A stretch of 64,000 nucleotides of DNA from Candidatus Babeliales bacterium (lineage in GTDB: Bacteria; Babelota; Babeliae; Babelales; JABDEC01): the NCBI GenBank assembly GCA_031292305.1, contig JARLHJ010000034.1, positions 5,447-69,446 of the forward strand, written 5' to 3'. Positions 44,101-54,100 of the stretch are shown here, in pieces; positions within the stretch are counted from its first letter, which is position 1; the number at the start of each line of letters is the position of its first letter. Position numbers and translations under genes: made by a program. The notes beneath the pieces are model-generated. The model saw only the letters and a program-made list of their open reading frames with translations. It was not told the origin of the DNA and ran no database searches.

Positions 44101-44284
44101 TATCCATGATGTTAGAGCTCATGATGTAGATAATAAATATGCAAAATTGGATGATTTAAAACAATTTGTCTTAAATGTTTTAGCAAATTCATCAGAAGAA
44201 TTTGATACGCATCAAGTTGTTTTTCATGAAGCAGAGTCAGAAGATGATCAAAAAGAACATTCTCAAGCATTAATTGAGCAATAA
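41165..44284 (+). CDS. large exported ankyrin-repeat protein 1
   Basis: This 1039-residue protein has a signal peptide (FNFLVLILSLQVYSLFAN). N-terminal ankyrin repeats (about 22-190) include CPIHCAAKNLQISVIAFLLH. A Pro/Met/Tyr-rich stretch follows (195-240), then a long charged linker with a Lys-rich KHKLEKQKKLAAKAKILLAK segment. A second ankyrin block starts at KKDLRLHDAISK. A third at the C-terminus includes GWYCLHIFAALGDADIVELL and GNTPLHVALEHENKEV. A conserved tail motif is HKQLLQDIHDVRA...DNKYA. Ankyrin repeats bind proteins and are typical of effectors in intracellular bacteria. It is the first of six tandem relatives. Confidence 0.85.
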   Translation: MKKIFNFLVLILSLQVYSLFANPMHEAAARGDVQSLKLLTQDEIDMFKDEFDANGDCPIHCAAKNLQISVIAFLLHNDVLINSLNKNGETILHIFADDVKKDNSEAIYFALNRGAFINAQDGIYNSTAMHRAISANNSAHVNAFLNFRTSNPQNHLNLTVQNKFGQTALMLAHAFHSQGYDRSAIISIIDSVLASGHVAMPMQFNPSMFPASAEMPYTPMYYPAPMPYQTIQNYGQDLANKAPKRNRRKIKAPVVAQEQVALDLSEKKEQEQVQPENAQLVEQLVATPAVEDAQPNMIVDQSEIKVELSQEEYPPLSALKSKESPIIKKKSKVGNAKKKAVKPEPEVVVPIVMSQVELEEVANAQVHAVQVSKSNPVLTQKVSSNSDEEFAKEAIEKVDKVKSGLSKHKLEKQKKLAAKAKILLAKSKKSKQAPKLKAVSSSVSLSGSESSFEDFENNDSGPEDFELVEAYDATDESKKQILQVKKDLRLHDAISKLKSFEEIEPLVTMQAINTPDNDVNFPVHLASIFKNIEVCKKIVQVLVENIADKDELKEKINVANGAGRTALYYAIEKKDMEIVDYLLSKDADRDLLPEKTNNKLIVMEHARELKALQDASEESQSAFVAASSVAASSSSKHEDLSNEQVKLLKNNIQDSQTTEEESFNNYFIAFIMSIIAGKYKEVKAWVDNFPVLATMRDGNEMSALHVAVINNSHKNSFKIIKLLADRNPKAILLDIDSTELHPLNYAISLGDVEVCKYFCFKLRSVPIMNYAVIFEELIVFANQEMEQSKNAKKNNKIKDIIRLLQDALKFFKVMHKNNTLAHALINGTQVGKYNYIDKSKLNSLLVGHVKQYVKSKLPVVREEIKEIISAGANLKEINDNGWYCLHIFAALGDADIVELLLKHGADPAAQDNLGNTPLHVALEHENKEVVAKLSYPGEHLLVKNNEFLTPMLLSEVKAPEYFDLLTKHADVSHKQLLQDIHDVRAHDVDNKYAKLDDLKQFVLNVLANSSEEFDTHQVVFHEAESEDDQKEHSQALIEQ
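42800..43030 (+). repeat. near-identical tract shared with ankyrin gene 2 (copy A)
   Basis: This stretch, for example ACTGCACTTTATTATGCAAT and GATTACTTGTTATCAAAAGA, matches 45930-46160 almost base for base, including silent positions. Flanking parts of the two genes are much more diverged. It points to recent gene conversion. Confidence 0.75.
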
Positions 44285-47200
44285 ATGTTAAGAAAATATA
44301 AAAAACTATACCGGGACAATTTTGTTATGCATTATACTTCTTCGAGGCTACAAATAAAAGGTAAAAGATTAATTTTTTTATTTGTTTTTATTTTAAGTAT
44401 TCATAATTTTATTATAGCGCATGCAATACATGATGCTGCATCAAAAGGTGATATTGCTACTATAGAAGAACTTATTAAATTTAAAGACGAGATCAATGAA
44501 AATGGCGATGCGCCAATTCATTGTTCCGCAAGAAATGTGCAAATTACAGCAATTGGTATTTTAATAAAGTCAGGTGTATTAGTAGATATCCACAATAGCA
44601 AAGGTGAAACTGCATTGCATATTGTGTCAAGTGATGCAAGCCGAGATAATTCAGCTGCTATTCGTTTTCTATTAAACCGTGGCTCATGTATAAATGCGCA
44701 AGATGGCAATGACCATTATACGCCTATGCATCGTGCAATTTGTTCAAATAATATTGCACATGTAGAAGCACTTCTAAACTACCAAACTAATAATCACAAT
44801 AATAGATTAAATCTAAATATTGCAGATAAATATAATAGAACGCCATTAATGTTAGCTCAAGCTCATCAAGAACAAGACATTGATCGCGTAGCAATAATAA
44901 AACTTTTAACACCTCAAAATCTAGACCCACAATTTAATTATGCTATGCCAGCGCCAATGCCGTATACGCAACTGCCATATTATCAACTACCTATGCCTTT
45001 GCCATATCCGCCTATGCCAGCAATGTACAATCCAGCAATGTTTGGATTTTCACCAGTTCCAATTCCTTATTCCCAATTTCCATTTCCACAGCAGCCTATG
45101 AATATACAAAATCAATTCCCTTTAGATCCGGCAATTCTTTTTGCTCAACCAATGTCCCAGCAAATTCTACCTGCGCCTGTGCAAGACAATCAGCAGCATG
45201 AAGTGGCTCCAATTGTTTCAGAATTACAAGAAAGAAAAGAAGAGTATCAAGAACAAGTTCAACAGCAAGAAGTAGTAGAAGAGTTAGCGCAAGCTGCAGA
45301 GCACGCTGCGCAGGTTATTCAAGTAGATGAACAATCGTGCAATAACTCAAATATTAGTACCTCAGGGGTTGAAGTTCCTACGGCAGAAGAAATTGAAGAT
45401 GAAGAAGTTTTTCAAGAATCTGTCAATTCTCAAGATGAAGTTGCTGTTCGGCAAGAAACGCTAGACGAGCAAAAAGAAAGCGATAGTGAGGATATTCAAG
45501 ATTTTGTTCAAGCAGAAATGAAAAAAGAAAAATCTGGGTTAAGTAAGCATAAATTAGAAAAGCAAAAAAAAGCTGACAGAGCTAAAGCCTTGGCAGCAGC
45601 CCGTAAAAAGAATCAAGCTAAGTCTAATTTAAAAGTTGCTCTCCCAAAACAAGTTCAAGCTAAGGTTGTCCAGCAAAGCAATACTGAAGATTATCAAGCA
45701 GAGGCAGATCTTATAGAACAAGAACAAATAGAAGTGCCACAAGTAAAAAAAGACTTGAGGTTGCATGATGCAATTAGTAAAAATAAAAAGTTTGAAGAAG
45801 TTGAGCCTTTAGTTACATTGCAAGGTATAAACACATCTGATAATGAAGGTAATTTTCCATTGCATTTGTCAGTTATGTTTAAAAATATAGACGCTTGCAA
45901 AAAGATTGTTGAGATTTTTGCTGACAATATTGCGGATAAAGATGAATTAAAAGAAAAAACAAACGCAGTGAATGGAGCGGGTAGAACTGCACTTTATTAT
46001 GCAATTGAAAAAAAGGATATGGAAATAGTAGATTACTTGTTATCAAAAGACGCAGATCGTGCTTTATTGCCTAAAAAAACTAATAATAAACTTACGGCTT
46101 TAGCTGAACTGCATGCAAGAGAACTTAAAGCATTGCAAAATGCATCAGAAGAATCACAAGCTGCTTCTGTTGTTGAGATTTCAGTTGCGGCAAGTTCAAG
46201 CGAAGAATGCAAAGAATCAGGTCAGTCAGAAAAATTAAAATACGACCAAGCTAATTTGCAAGAAATTTTAAACGAGCAGCTTAAACAAGCAGAAGAAATG
46301 TTTGTAGTGGGATTTGCAGGAGCAGCAGATAGAGAATATGGTAAATTTATTAAAGCTATTAACGATGGTAAATATAATGCGGTTAAAAATTATGTTTATA
46401 AGAACGAAGACTATGTCTGTTGGTTAGGTGAAAAAGGAACTGCTTTACATTGTGCTGTTGCAAGTGATTCTAAAAGACTGGATAAAGATTTTAAAATTAC
46501 TAAATTTTTAGTTGAAGGTGATTTGAAATCTAATTTTAAAGGTTTACCTCAAATTATTTTTCAAGAAGACGAAAATGGGATTACGCCTTTTCATTTAGCT
46601 ATATCTTTTAGTAATTTAAATATCTGTAGCTATTTTTTATCTATAATACAAAAAACAAATGATATAATTTTTTTAAAAGATTTTGTTATGAAATTAAAAA
46701 TCTTCAGCATGAAAGGAATGGTTAAAAACCCAAGAGATATTAACATTCAGCAAATTGTTGGACTTTTACAAAATGAGCAACAAAGAATTAAAAAAGAGCA
46801 AAAACCTAAGCAACCTGAAGTTGTAGCGCTTGGTAGTCAGTCTAATAAGTATTTGCAAATGGACAAAGCAGAATTGGACAAAGCTTTATGGGAGCATGTT
46901 CAACATTATCTAAGATTAAAATTAGATAATCTTAGAATAGATATAATTAACATGATTATTGCAGGTGCTGATTTAAGCAAATGCATTATAAATGAAATGA
47001 CTTATTTACATATTTTCTCACAATTAGGAGATTGTGTAATTGTAGACTTATTGCTTATTCATAAAGCAAATACTCAAGCTCTTGATGCAAGAGGTAATAT
47101 ACCATTACACTATGCAGCTGCTCGTGGATTTTTAAAAATAATTGATTTATTAGTGGCAAAAGATCCAGAAACTAAAAATGCAGTTAATAAAGAAGGCAAT

Positions 47201-47683
47201 ACGCCATTACATGTTTGCATTAGGCACAAATTAGCAGTTGCAAGATTAATAGAATTGGGTGTTGATACCCAAATAAAAAATCATGAACTTTTGACACCAT
47301 TGTTATTTGCTATGATGAATAATGAAGAGAGCTATAAATTGCTTTCAAATGATTTATTAGATAAAGGCTTAACTTGGCAGAAGCATGTGATGCAAGATGT
47401 GTATCTTGTTAGGCATGATGATCATGATAATAAATTCAAGGCGTTAGACGATCGTATGAAAACCATTTTAGAAGTAATTGCTAAATCAAAAGGTATAATT
47501 TCTGATGAAAGCTCCTATCTTGACTTAGATTTTAGCGGGGAAAAACCAAAAGCTATTCTAAAGAAGAAATCACCAGAAGGCCTACAGGCTGCGCAATTAA
47601 ATCGTTATAAAATCGATTATAGTGGTACAGAGCCTAAGATTCTATTTAATGGCGAAGATGCTTTAGCTGAGGCTCAACAATAA
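44285..47683 (+). CDS. large exported ankyrin-repeat protein 2
   Basis: This 1132-residue protein starts directly after the stop of gene 1. The first ATG gives a long basic n-region before the hydrophobic core (LIFLFVFILSIHNFIIAHA). An ATG at 44327 gives a more usual signal peptide, so the start is uncertain. N-terminal ankyrins (APIHCSARNVQITAIGILIK) are followed by a Pro/Met/Tyr-rich stretch (QLPMPLPYPPMPAMYNPAMF) and a Gln/Glu-rich linker with SGLSKHKLEKQKKADRAKAL. The middle ankyrins (KKDLRLHDAISKNKKFEEVE) are followed by C-terminal ankyrins (GNIPLHYAAARGFLKIIDLL). The tail motif has HVMQDVYLVRH...DNKF. It is the closest paralog of gene 1. Confidence 0.83.
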   Translation: MLRKYKKLYRDNFVMHYTSSRLQIKGKRLIFLFVFILSIHNFIIAHAIHDAASKGDIATIEELIKFKDEINENGDAPIHCSARNVQITAIGILIKSGVLVDIHNSKGETALHIVSSDASRDNSAAIRFLLNRGSCINAQDGNDHYTPMHRAICSNNIAHVEALLNYQTNNHNNRLNLNIADKYNRTPLMLAQAHQEQDIDRVAIIKLLTPQNLDPQFNYAMPAPMPYTQLPYYQLPMPLPYPPMPAMYNPAMFGFSPVPIPYSQFPFPQQPMNIQNQFPLDPAILFAQPMSQQILPAPVQDNQQHEVAPIVSELQERKEEYQEQVQQQEVVEELAQAAEHAAQVIQVDEQSCNNSNISTSGVEVPTAEEIEDEEVFQESVNSQDEVAVRQETLDEQKESDSEDIQDFVQAEMKKEKSGLSKHKLEKQKKADRAKALAAARKKNQAKSNLKVALPKQVQAKVVQQSNTEDYQAEADLIEQEQIEVPQVKKDLRLHDAISKNKKFEEVEPLVTLQGINTSDNEGNFPLHLSVMFKNIDACKKIVEIFADNIADKDELKEKTNAVNGAGRTALYYAIEKKDMEIVDYLLSKDADRALLPKKTNNKLTALAELHARELKALQNASEESQAASVVEISVAASSSEECKESGQSEKLKYDQANLQEILNEQLKQAEEMFVVGFAGAADREYGKFIKAINDGKYNAVKNYVYKNEDYVCWLGEKGTALHCAVASDSKRLDKDFKITKFLVEGDLKSNFKGLPQIIFQEDENGITPFHLAISFSNLNICSYFLSIIQKTNDIIFLKDFVMKLKIFSMKGMVKNPRDINIQQIVGLLQNEQQRIKKEQKPKQPEVVALGSQSNKYLQMDKAELDKALWEHVQHYLRLKLDNLRIDIINMIIAGADLSKCIINEMTYLHIFSQLGDCVIVDLLLIHKANTQALDARGNIPLHYAAARGFLKIIDLLVAKDPETKNAVNKEGNTPLHVCIRHKLAVARLIELGVDTQIKNHELLTPLLFAMMNNEESYKLLSNDLLDKGLTWQKHVMQDVYLVRHDDHDNKFKALDDRMKTILEVIAKSKGIISDESSYLDLDFSGEKPKAILKKKSPEGLQAAQLNRYKIDYSGTEPKILFNGEDALAEAQQ
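45930..46160 (+). repeat. near-identical tract shared with ankyrin gene 1 (copy B)
   Basis: This is the partner of 42800-43030. The main differences are a few scattered bases and a short divergent patch around 46093-46110. Identity at third codon positions argues for recent exchange rather than protein-level selection. Confidence 0.75.
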
Positions 47684-47706
47684 AATTAATAAAGATATTA
47701 AACATT

Positions 47707-50700
47707 ATGCATAAAAAAATTATATTACTAGTTTTTATATTTTCGATAAACACACTTTTAGCAGGACCGGTTCATGATGCTGCCAGAAATGGAAATTTGG
47801 CAGAGTTAAAAAAACATATTGCAGAAATAAATGCAGTAGATGAACAAGGTAACCAGCCAATACATATTGCTGCTTTATCCCAGCAAATGGGCATTATTGA
47901 GTTTTTGTTAACTCAAAATGTTCCAATAGATACTAAAAATGGCATAGGGCAAACAGCATTGCACTTAATGGCAATTAAAGGTACTCAGCCAAACATAAAA
48001 AAATTATTAGATATGGGCGCAGGAATTAATTGTAGAGATACATTAAAAAATTTGACGCCATTGCATACAGCTATTTTTTATAATAACATAGATGCTTTTT
48101 ATGCACTTTTGGCACATGAATCTGAAAATAATAAACTAGATATTAACCTTGTTAATGGTGATGCACAAACACCTTTACATTTTGCAATTCAATTTAGAAG
48201 ATTTGCAATGATAGAAGTATTATTCGATGAACCAAGAACTCAAATAAATTTACCAGATGGTCAAAAAAGAACACCGTTTATACTGGTCGAAGAAGCATAT
48301 TTTTCAGGTTTTGGATCAATTGCACCAATACTAAACTCTCTGGTTTTAAGACTTGATATTGATTTTAGCGGATCAAATTATTTAAGACAATTAAACCCAA
48401 GTTATGATCAAGTGCAATTTGCTTTTCAGGTTCCTATTTTGCCAGATTTACCTACTGGGCTTAATTTGCCAGCTCCTACTATTCAAGAGCAGGCTGCACA
48501 AGCCAGTGAAAATAAAAAAGAAACAGAACAGGCACCACAGCAAGCAGCTAGCGCGGTTGAACCTATGCATAGTTCTGAGAACTTGCTAGCAAAATATAAT
48601 TATGTAAAAAATTTAAAATTACAAGTTCCAGCACCAAGACATCACAATAAAACTGAATTATCTCTAAAAAAGTCTATAGAAAAACCTCAAGAGACATTAG
48701 ATGAGGTTGAATTAGAAGAAGTGGTCGTGCAAGAAAATGAGAGCAAGCAAGGCGTTGAAGAATTTGTAAATACCGAACAAATAAATACTAGATTAAGTAT
48801 TGCTGCAAAAAAAAGATTAAAAAAAAGAGAGAAAGAGCAAGCTCTTAAAACTGCTGGACCAGCAAGCGCTCCAGTAAAAAGTTTTTCAAAAAAAGATTTA
48901 GATGAGAAATTACAAGATTTGTTTGAAGGTTCTAGTGTTAATACTGCGCCACTAAATGTTTTACAAAAAGATAATACAGTTAAAGAAAAAACCAAAAAAC
49001 CTAAAAAGAAACAAGATCTTGGCAATACACCATTGCATTTAGCTATTTTAAATAAAGCAGAGAATGTACATGAATTAATAAATGCAGAAACTGTTTTAGT
49101 TGCAAATAATGATGGTAATTTTCCGCTACACTATGCTGCTATTCATAGAAATTTACTTGTATGTCAAAAAATAATTGCCCTTAACGTTGTTGATATTAAT
49201 GCAGAAAATAATAATCATTTACGGGCATTAGACTATGCAATAAAAAATAGAGACATTCCAATTATAGATTTTCTATGCTGTTCAGGTGCAAATGAAGAAT
49301 TATTAGCGCAAGTAACAATGCAAGATCTCAGAGTTATAGTAAATAGCATAAAAGACATTAATACTTTAAATTCAGATAAGTTAAAAAAATTAATTAAACC
49401 TCAAGAACAAGCTTCGAGCTCAAGTGCTTCTTCAAGTTCTTCATTACCAAGTAATGAAAGGCAAATTCAAAATTTTTATAGAGCGATAGATGAAAATGAT
49501 TATGAGCATGTTAAAGAGTTATATGGACATAATAAACGACTTATCTATGCAGTTAAAAGTAACAAACTAACACCTTTGCACCAAGCAGTATGTGCAGCAC
49601 ATAAAAGAAAAGATAAAGATTTTAGAGTTATCCAATTTTTAATTGAGCGTGATTTAGAAATATTGTTTACCCCGGGTCCTCAAAATTTAACCTCATTTCA
49701 TTTTGCTATAAATTTAGAAATGGTTGAATTGTGTAAATATTTATTAACTTTAAATTTACAACATGCAAAGCCGTTTTTAAAAGAGGTTATTAAATATTAT
49801 CTATTGCCATTAGAAACTCAGTTTAATGAAAATATTGCTAAAATTGTAAAATTAGTGCTCGCTAAATTAGAAACTTTAGCACCAACACAGATAGAAGATA
49901 TTGATATTTTTGGTGCAATTGCAACGCAAGATTTAGATGTTGTTCAAGCTGTTTTTAACAAAAAGCCTGAATGTTTATATGACTTATCAGATGGTTTTAT
50001 TCCTTTACATCTTGCAATTAGTCAAGATGATATGCACGATAAATTAGAATTTAAAATTACAAAGTTTTTGGCTGTGCAATACCCAGATTCAATTTTTAGT
50101 GTTTGTGGTGAAAATAAAATAACGGCTCTTGATGTTGCAATTGGTATTGAAAACTTCGATATTTGTAAATATTTTATTTCATTAATTTTTAAGCATGAAA
50201 TAAAAGGCGCACTGTTTTTTTTAACTAAGTTTAATCGAGGTTGTTTAGAAAGATTAGAAAAATCTCCTGACAATGAATTCTATATAAAAATTTCTGAGCT
50301 ATTAAATAAAACTATAAATTTTTTAAAGGCTAAGAAGCAAAAACAATTAAATCTGCTTGAAGGTAGTTCAACAGAAGATAAGAAATTATATGAACTTTTT
50401 GACCAATATAGAATTTTGGGCTTTAAGACAAGAAGCATCGAAGCTTCATTTAGACAAGAGATTTTCGATTTAATTTCACCAGAAAGAAATTTAAATATAG
50501 TCAATAATGAAGGTGAAACCTACGTGCATATTGCAGCTGCAATAGGCGATGTTGGAATAGCCCATAAACTAATAACAAATGGCGCTGCGATAAATTTGCC
50601 AGATAAGAAAGGGAATTTACCAATACATTTTGCAGCAACCTACGCAAGAAACAACTGTATTTCATTGACAAGCAATAAAGAAACTTTAAATGCGATAAAT

Positions 50701-51045
50701 ATGCTAGGTAATACAGCACTGCACCAAGCAGCGGGGAAACCAAATGAGATAGCGATACGTATGTTAATTGGTTTTGGAGCCAATACTCAATTAAAAAATA
50801 GAGACGGGTTAACTCCACTTTTGGTAGCAGTTAATTATGACCAACTAGAAAATCTTAATATTTTATTTCCAGATGCAATGGAAAGAAACAAGAAGACTCA
50901 TAGAGATATTCTGGAAGATATTAATGAAGTTGAGTCTCTAAACCCAGACAAATATCCAAATTTACTAAGCTATGCAAAGAGCTTACAAAAGGACAATGCG
51001 TTGAAAATAGCGGCTAAAAAACAAAGTAAAAAACTTATAAAATAA
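47707..51045 (+). CDS. large exported ankyrin-repeat protein 3
   Basis: This 1112-residue protein has a signal peptide (IILLVFIFSINTLLAG). Six or so N-terminal ankyrin units (NQPIHIAALSQQMGIIEFLL, GQTALHLMAIKG) are followed by a Gln/Ala/Glu linker with two basic patches (KKRLKKREKEQA, KTKKPKKKQ). Further ankyrin blocks follow (LGNTPLHLAILNKAENVHEL; TPLHQAVCAAHKRKDKDFRV), with a Ser-rich tract near residue 570. The C-terminal ankyrins end in the shared tail motif (THRDILEDINEVE). The start has no clear ribosome site. It follows gene 2 after 23 bases. Confidence 0.83.
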   Translation: MHKKIILLVFIFSINTLLAGPVHDAARNGNLAELKKHIAEINAVDEQGNQPIHIAALSQQMGIIEFLLTQNVPIDTKNGIGQTALHLMAIKGTQPNIKKLLDMGAGINCRDTLKNLTPLHTAIFYNNIDAFYALLAHESENNKLDINLVNGDAQTPLHFAIQFRRFAMIEVLFDEPRTQINLPDGQKRTPFILVEEAYFSGFGSIAPILNSLVLRLDIDFSGSNYLRQLNPSYDQVQFAFQVPILPDLPTGLNLPAPTIQEQAAQASENKKETEQAPQQAASAVEPMHSSENLLAKYNYVKNLKLQVPAPRHHNKTELSLKKSIEKPQETLDEVELEEVVVQENESKQGVEEFVNTEQINTRLSIAAKKRLKKREKEQALKTAGPASAPVKSFSKKDLDEKLQDLFEGSSVNTAPLNVLQKDNTVKEKTKKPKKKQDLGNTPLHLAILNKAENVHELINAETVLVANNDGNFPLHYAAIHRNLLVCQKIIALNVVDINAENNNHLRALDYAIKNRDIPIIDFLCCSGANEELLAQVTMQDLRVIVNSIKDINTLNSDKLKKLIKPQEQASSSSASSSSSLPSNERQIQNFYRAIDENDYEHVKELYGHNKRLIYAVKSNKLTPLHQAVCAAHKRKDKDFRVIQFLIERDLEILFTPGPQNLTSFHFAINLEMVELCKYLLTLNLQHAKPFLKEVIKYYLLPLETQFNENIAKIVKLVLAKLETLAPTQIEDIDIFGAIATQDLDVVQAVFNKKPECLYDLSDGFIPLHLAISQDDMHDKLEFKITKFLAVQYPDSIFSVCGENKITALDVAIGIENFDICKYFISLIFKHEIKGALFFLTKFNRGCLERLEKSPDNEFYIKISELLNKTINFLKAKKQKQLNLLEGSSTEDKKLYELFDQYRILGFKTRSIEASFRQEIFDLISPERNLNIVNNEGETYVHIAAAIGDVGIAHKLITNGAAINLPDKKGNLPIHFAATYARNNCISLTSNKETLNAINMLGNTALHQAAGKPNEIAIRMLIGFGANTQLKNRDGLTPLLVAVNYDQLENLNILFPDAMERNKKTHRDILEDINEVESLNPDKYPNLLSYAKSLQKDNALKIAAKKQSKKLIK

Positions 51046-51182
51046 TGATTTCTAAATGAGTTTACAGGGTAAAAGGCTTGCTGCGCTAAGTTCTACTTGT
51101 AATAAACCTGGTTTTTGATAAGATGGTAAAATACACAATAAGGTAATTTTTTTGGGGTAATTTAGGAAAATAGGGCGTTTTT

Positions 51183-54100
51183 ATGAAAAAAATAAATTTT
51201 ATAGGTTTTTTAAGCCTAGTTATATCGGTTAATTCTATATTTTGTGCAGAACCATTTATCGCAACTCCAAAAAAGATGGATAATGCTGCTAGTATGGGTG
51301 ATATTTCAGGTATAGATGCAAATATCAGGTTTAAAGATGAGTTAAATGTTGAAGGCGATAGACCGATACATTCTGCAGCTAGAAATTTAAAGATCAAAGC
51401 AATAGAGCATTTAGTATCCAAAGGTGTATCAATTGATAGCACAAATGGTCTAGGTATCACTGCATTGCATTTAGTTGCTTCATTAGGTTCTGGCGAAGAT
51501 GTTCAAGCTTTGCTAGAGTTACACCCTAAAGTTAATCTACAAGATAGAATATTACAATCTGCAGCTATACATTATGCAGTATTTAATCAAAATATTGATG
51601 CATTAATTCCTTTATTATCTACATCTAATATAGATTTGCAAAATAAATTTGGTCAAACTGCTTTGCACTTAGCGGTTATAAAAGTTAATTTACCAATAGT
51701 TAAGCTTTTATTGCAAGCAGGTATAAATAGAGATTTACCAGATTATGATAACAAAACAGCATTAATGTCAGCTCAAGAAAATATTGCAGTTAAAGGTATG
51801 CAAGCAATAATAAATGAACTAAATCCTGTGCCACAAGTGGCTTATAATCCAAATTTTATACAAATGCCTTTTACTCCGCAATTTCAACCTTACAATATTG
51901 CACAAATGCAATTCCCACAATATCAACAGCCCGTTAATGCATCACAGTTTCAACAGTTATTAGGGGATTATCTTGGTAGCCAAAATAACATGCTGCAACC
52001 AGTTGTAATGCCTCTTGCAGTTGCAAATCCTACAGTTGAACAAGCTGAACCGCAGCCTGTTGCTATTTCATTAGAACCTGTAATTTCTGTACCACAGCAA
52101 GAGCCAGTTTTACAAAAACAGCCAATTGTGCAGCAAGAACCAGTTGCAGCTAGCGCACCTTCACCAAAAGCAATTGCAGTTACTGTAGATAAAGTACAAT
52201 CAAAAAAAACAGTTAATCAAAATGCTGGTTTGGCAAGATTAATACAAGAAATTACACAGGTACAACCCCCTGCAGCTAGTCATGCTTCAATCGCGTCAAA
52301 TATAGACGCAGAGCAAAAAGAAAAAGCTGTAATTGTACAAAGTGAAACTAAAGAACCAGAAGTTCAAAAAAAAGAAGTTCAAAAAGCTGCAAGCTCTTCA
52401 ATTCCGGAAGATAAAAATAAAGAGCAAGTAAGTAAGCATAAATTAAAAAAGCAAAAAGAAGCTGATCTTAAAGCTAGAGTGTTATTGGCAAAAAAACAAA
52501 AAGCAAAACAAGAAGCAGAACAAAAAAGACAGCTTAAAGCAGCAAATAGTTCATCTAACTTAAGTGATGCTTCTCAAGAAAGCTTTGAGAATGTGGATAA
52601 TCCAGAAGAGTTTGTACAGGTTGAAGCAGAAGAAGAATCACAAGAACCTGCAAAAGAAAAAAAAGACCTCAGCTTGCACAAAGCTATTAGTAAGAATAAA
52701 TCAATAGAAGAAATTACCGCATTAATCACACCACAAAGAGTTGTAATTACAAATGAAAAAGGTGATTGTCCATTACATATTGCTGCAGAGCGTAAAAACA
52801 CTTCAGTCTGTATAGCGTTAATGACCGCTGGTGCAATAGTGGATGCACTTAATGATCTTAAGCTTACAGCATTGCATTTTGCAGTAGCTACAGAAAATTT
52901 TGAACTTGTAGATTATTTATTATCATGTGGATCAAATCCTAATATTTTACCAGCAAAAACAAATAAAAAGATTGTGGCTTTGGCAAACCAATGCAAAAAA
53001 GATCAATTTTTAAATTTAAGAAAATTCAGAACTTTGCCTGAAGAAACTGCCTTGCAAACTTTAGCAATAGTTGCCGAATCAAGTTCAGCAGCTGCAGCCA
53101 GTTCAAGCGTTCAAGAAAAACCTCAAGAGATTAATGAGAGTTTAGATTATACTTTATTTATTGCTGCTGTATTAGAAGGCAATGCTTTATTAATTACAGA
53201 TTATCTAAATTTTAACCCTGAATGGCTTTATGTTGAAACTATGGAAAATGTCTCACCATTATATAAGGCAATTTTAGGAGATAGTGAGAGGCAAGATAAG
53301 AACTTTACATCAACTAAATTGTTAATAGAGCGTGATCATAAAATAATTGTTGCAAGAAATAAACAAGATAATTCAACTCCTTTTCATTTTGCTATAAATC
53401 TTGGCAATGTTGGTATATGTATATATTTATTATCCAAAATAAATAAAATAGCAGATTTAGATTTAGAAGATTTTTTAAAAGATTCAATAGTTTATTGCCA
53501 ACAACAAATTGCTAAAGATAGTGATAATACAAATTTTAAAACAATTTTAAAATTACTTCAAAATTCTTTATCCAATCTTAAAACAATTAAGCAAGATGCT
53601 CAAGCAACATCAAGTTCAATTTCTAATTCAAAAACTAATCAATATTTGGGTTGTGATAAAGCAGCATTAAGCAATATTTTACATATTTTGGCCCAACAAT
53701 ATGGTATGTCACCCACGCCTGCGAATCGTCAAGAAATGAAAAATCTTATAGAAGCAGGTGCTGACGTAACTACGTTAAATGGTGCGCAAGCAACTTATTT
53801 ACATTTATTTGCATCGCTAGGTGATGAAGAAATGGTAACTCTTTTATTATCAAAAGGTCTTAAGCCAGAAATTGTAGATATCTCAGGCAATTTAGCGCTA
53901 CACGATGCAGTATTGGGTGGATTTTTTAAATTAGTCGTTATCTTAATAAAAGCTAATAAAGAGACAAGAAGTGCAACTAATGAAGAAGGTGATACTCCAT
54001 TGCATTTAGCATGTGCATGTGGACATGTTAAAATAATTGAATTATTAATTTCTTTAAAAATTGATACACAAGCAAAAAATAAAGATGGATTAACTCCATT

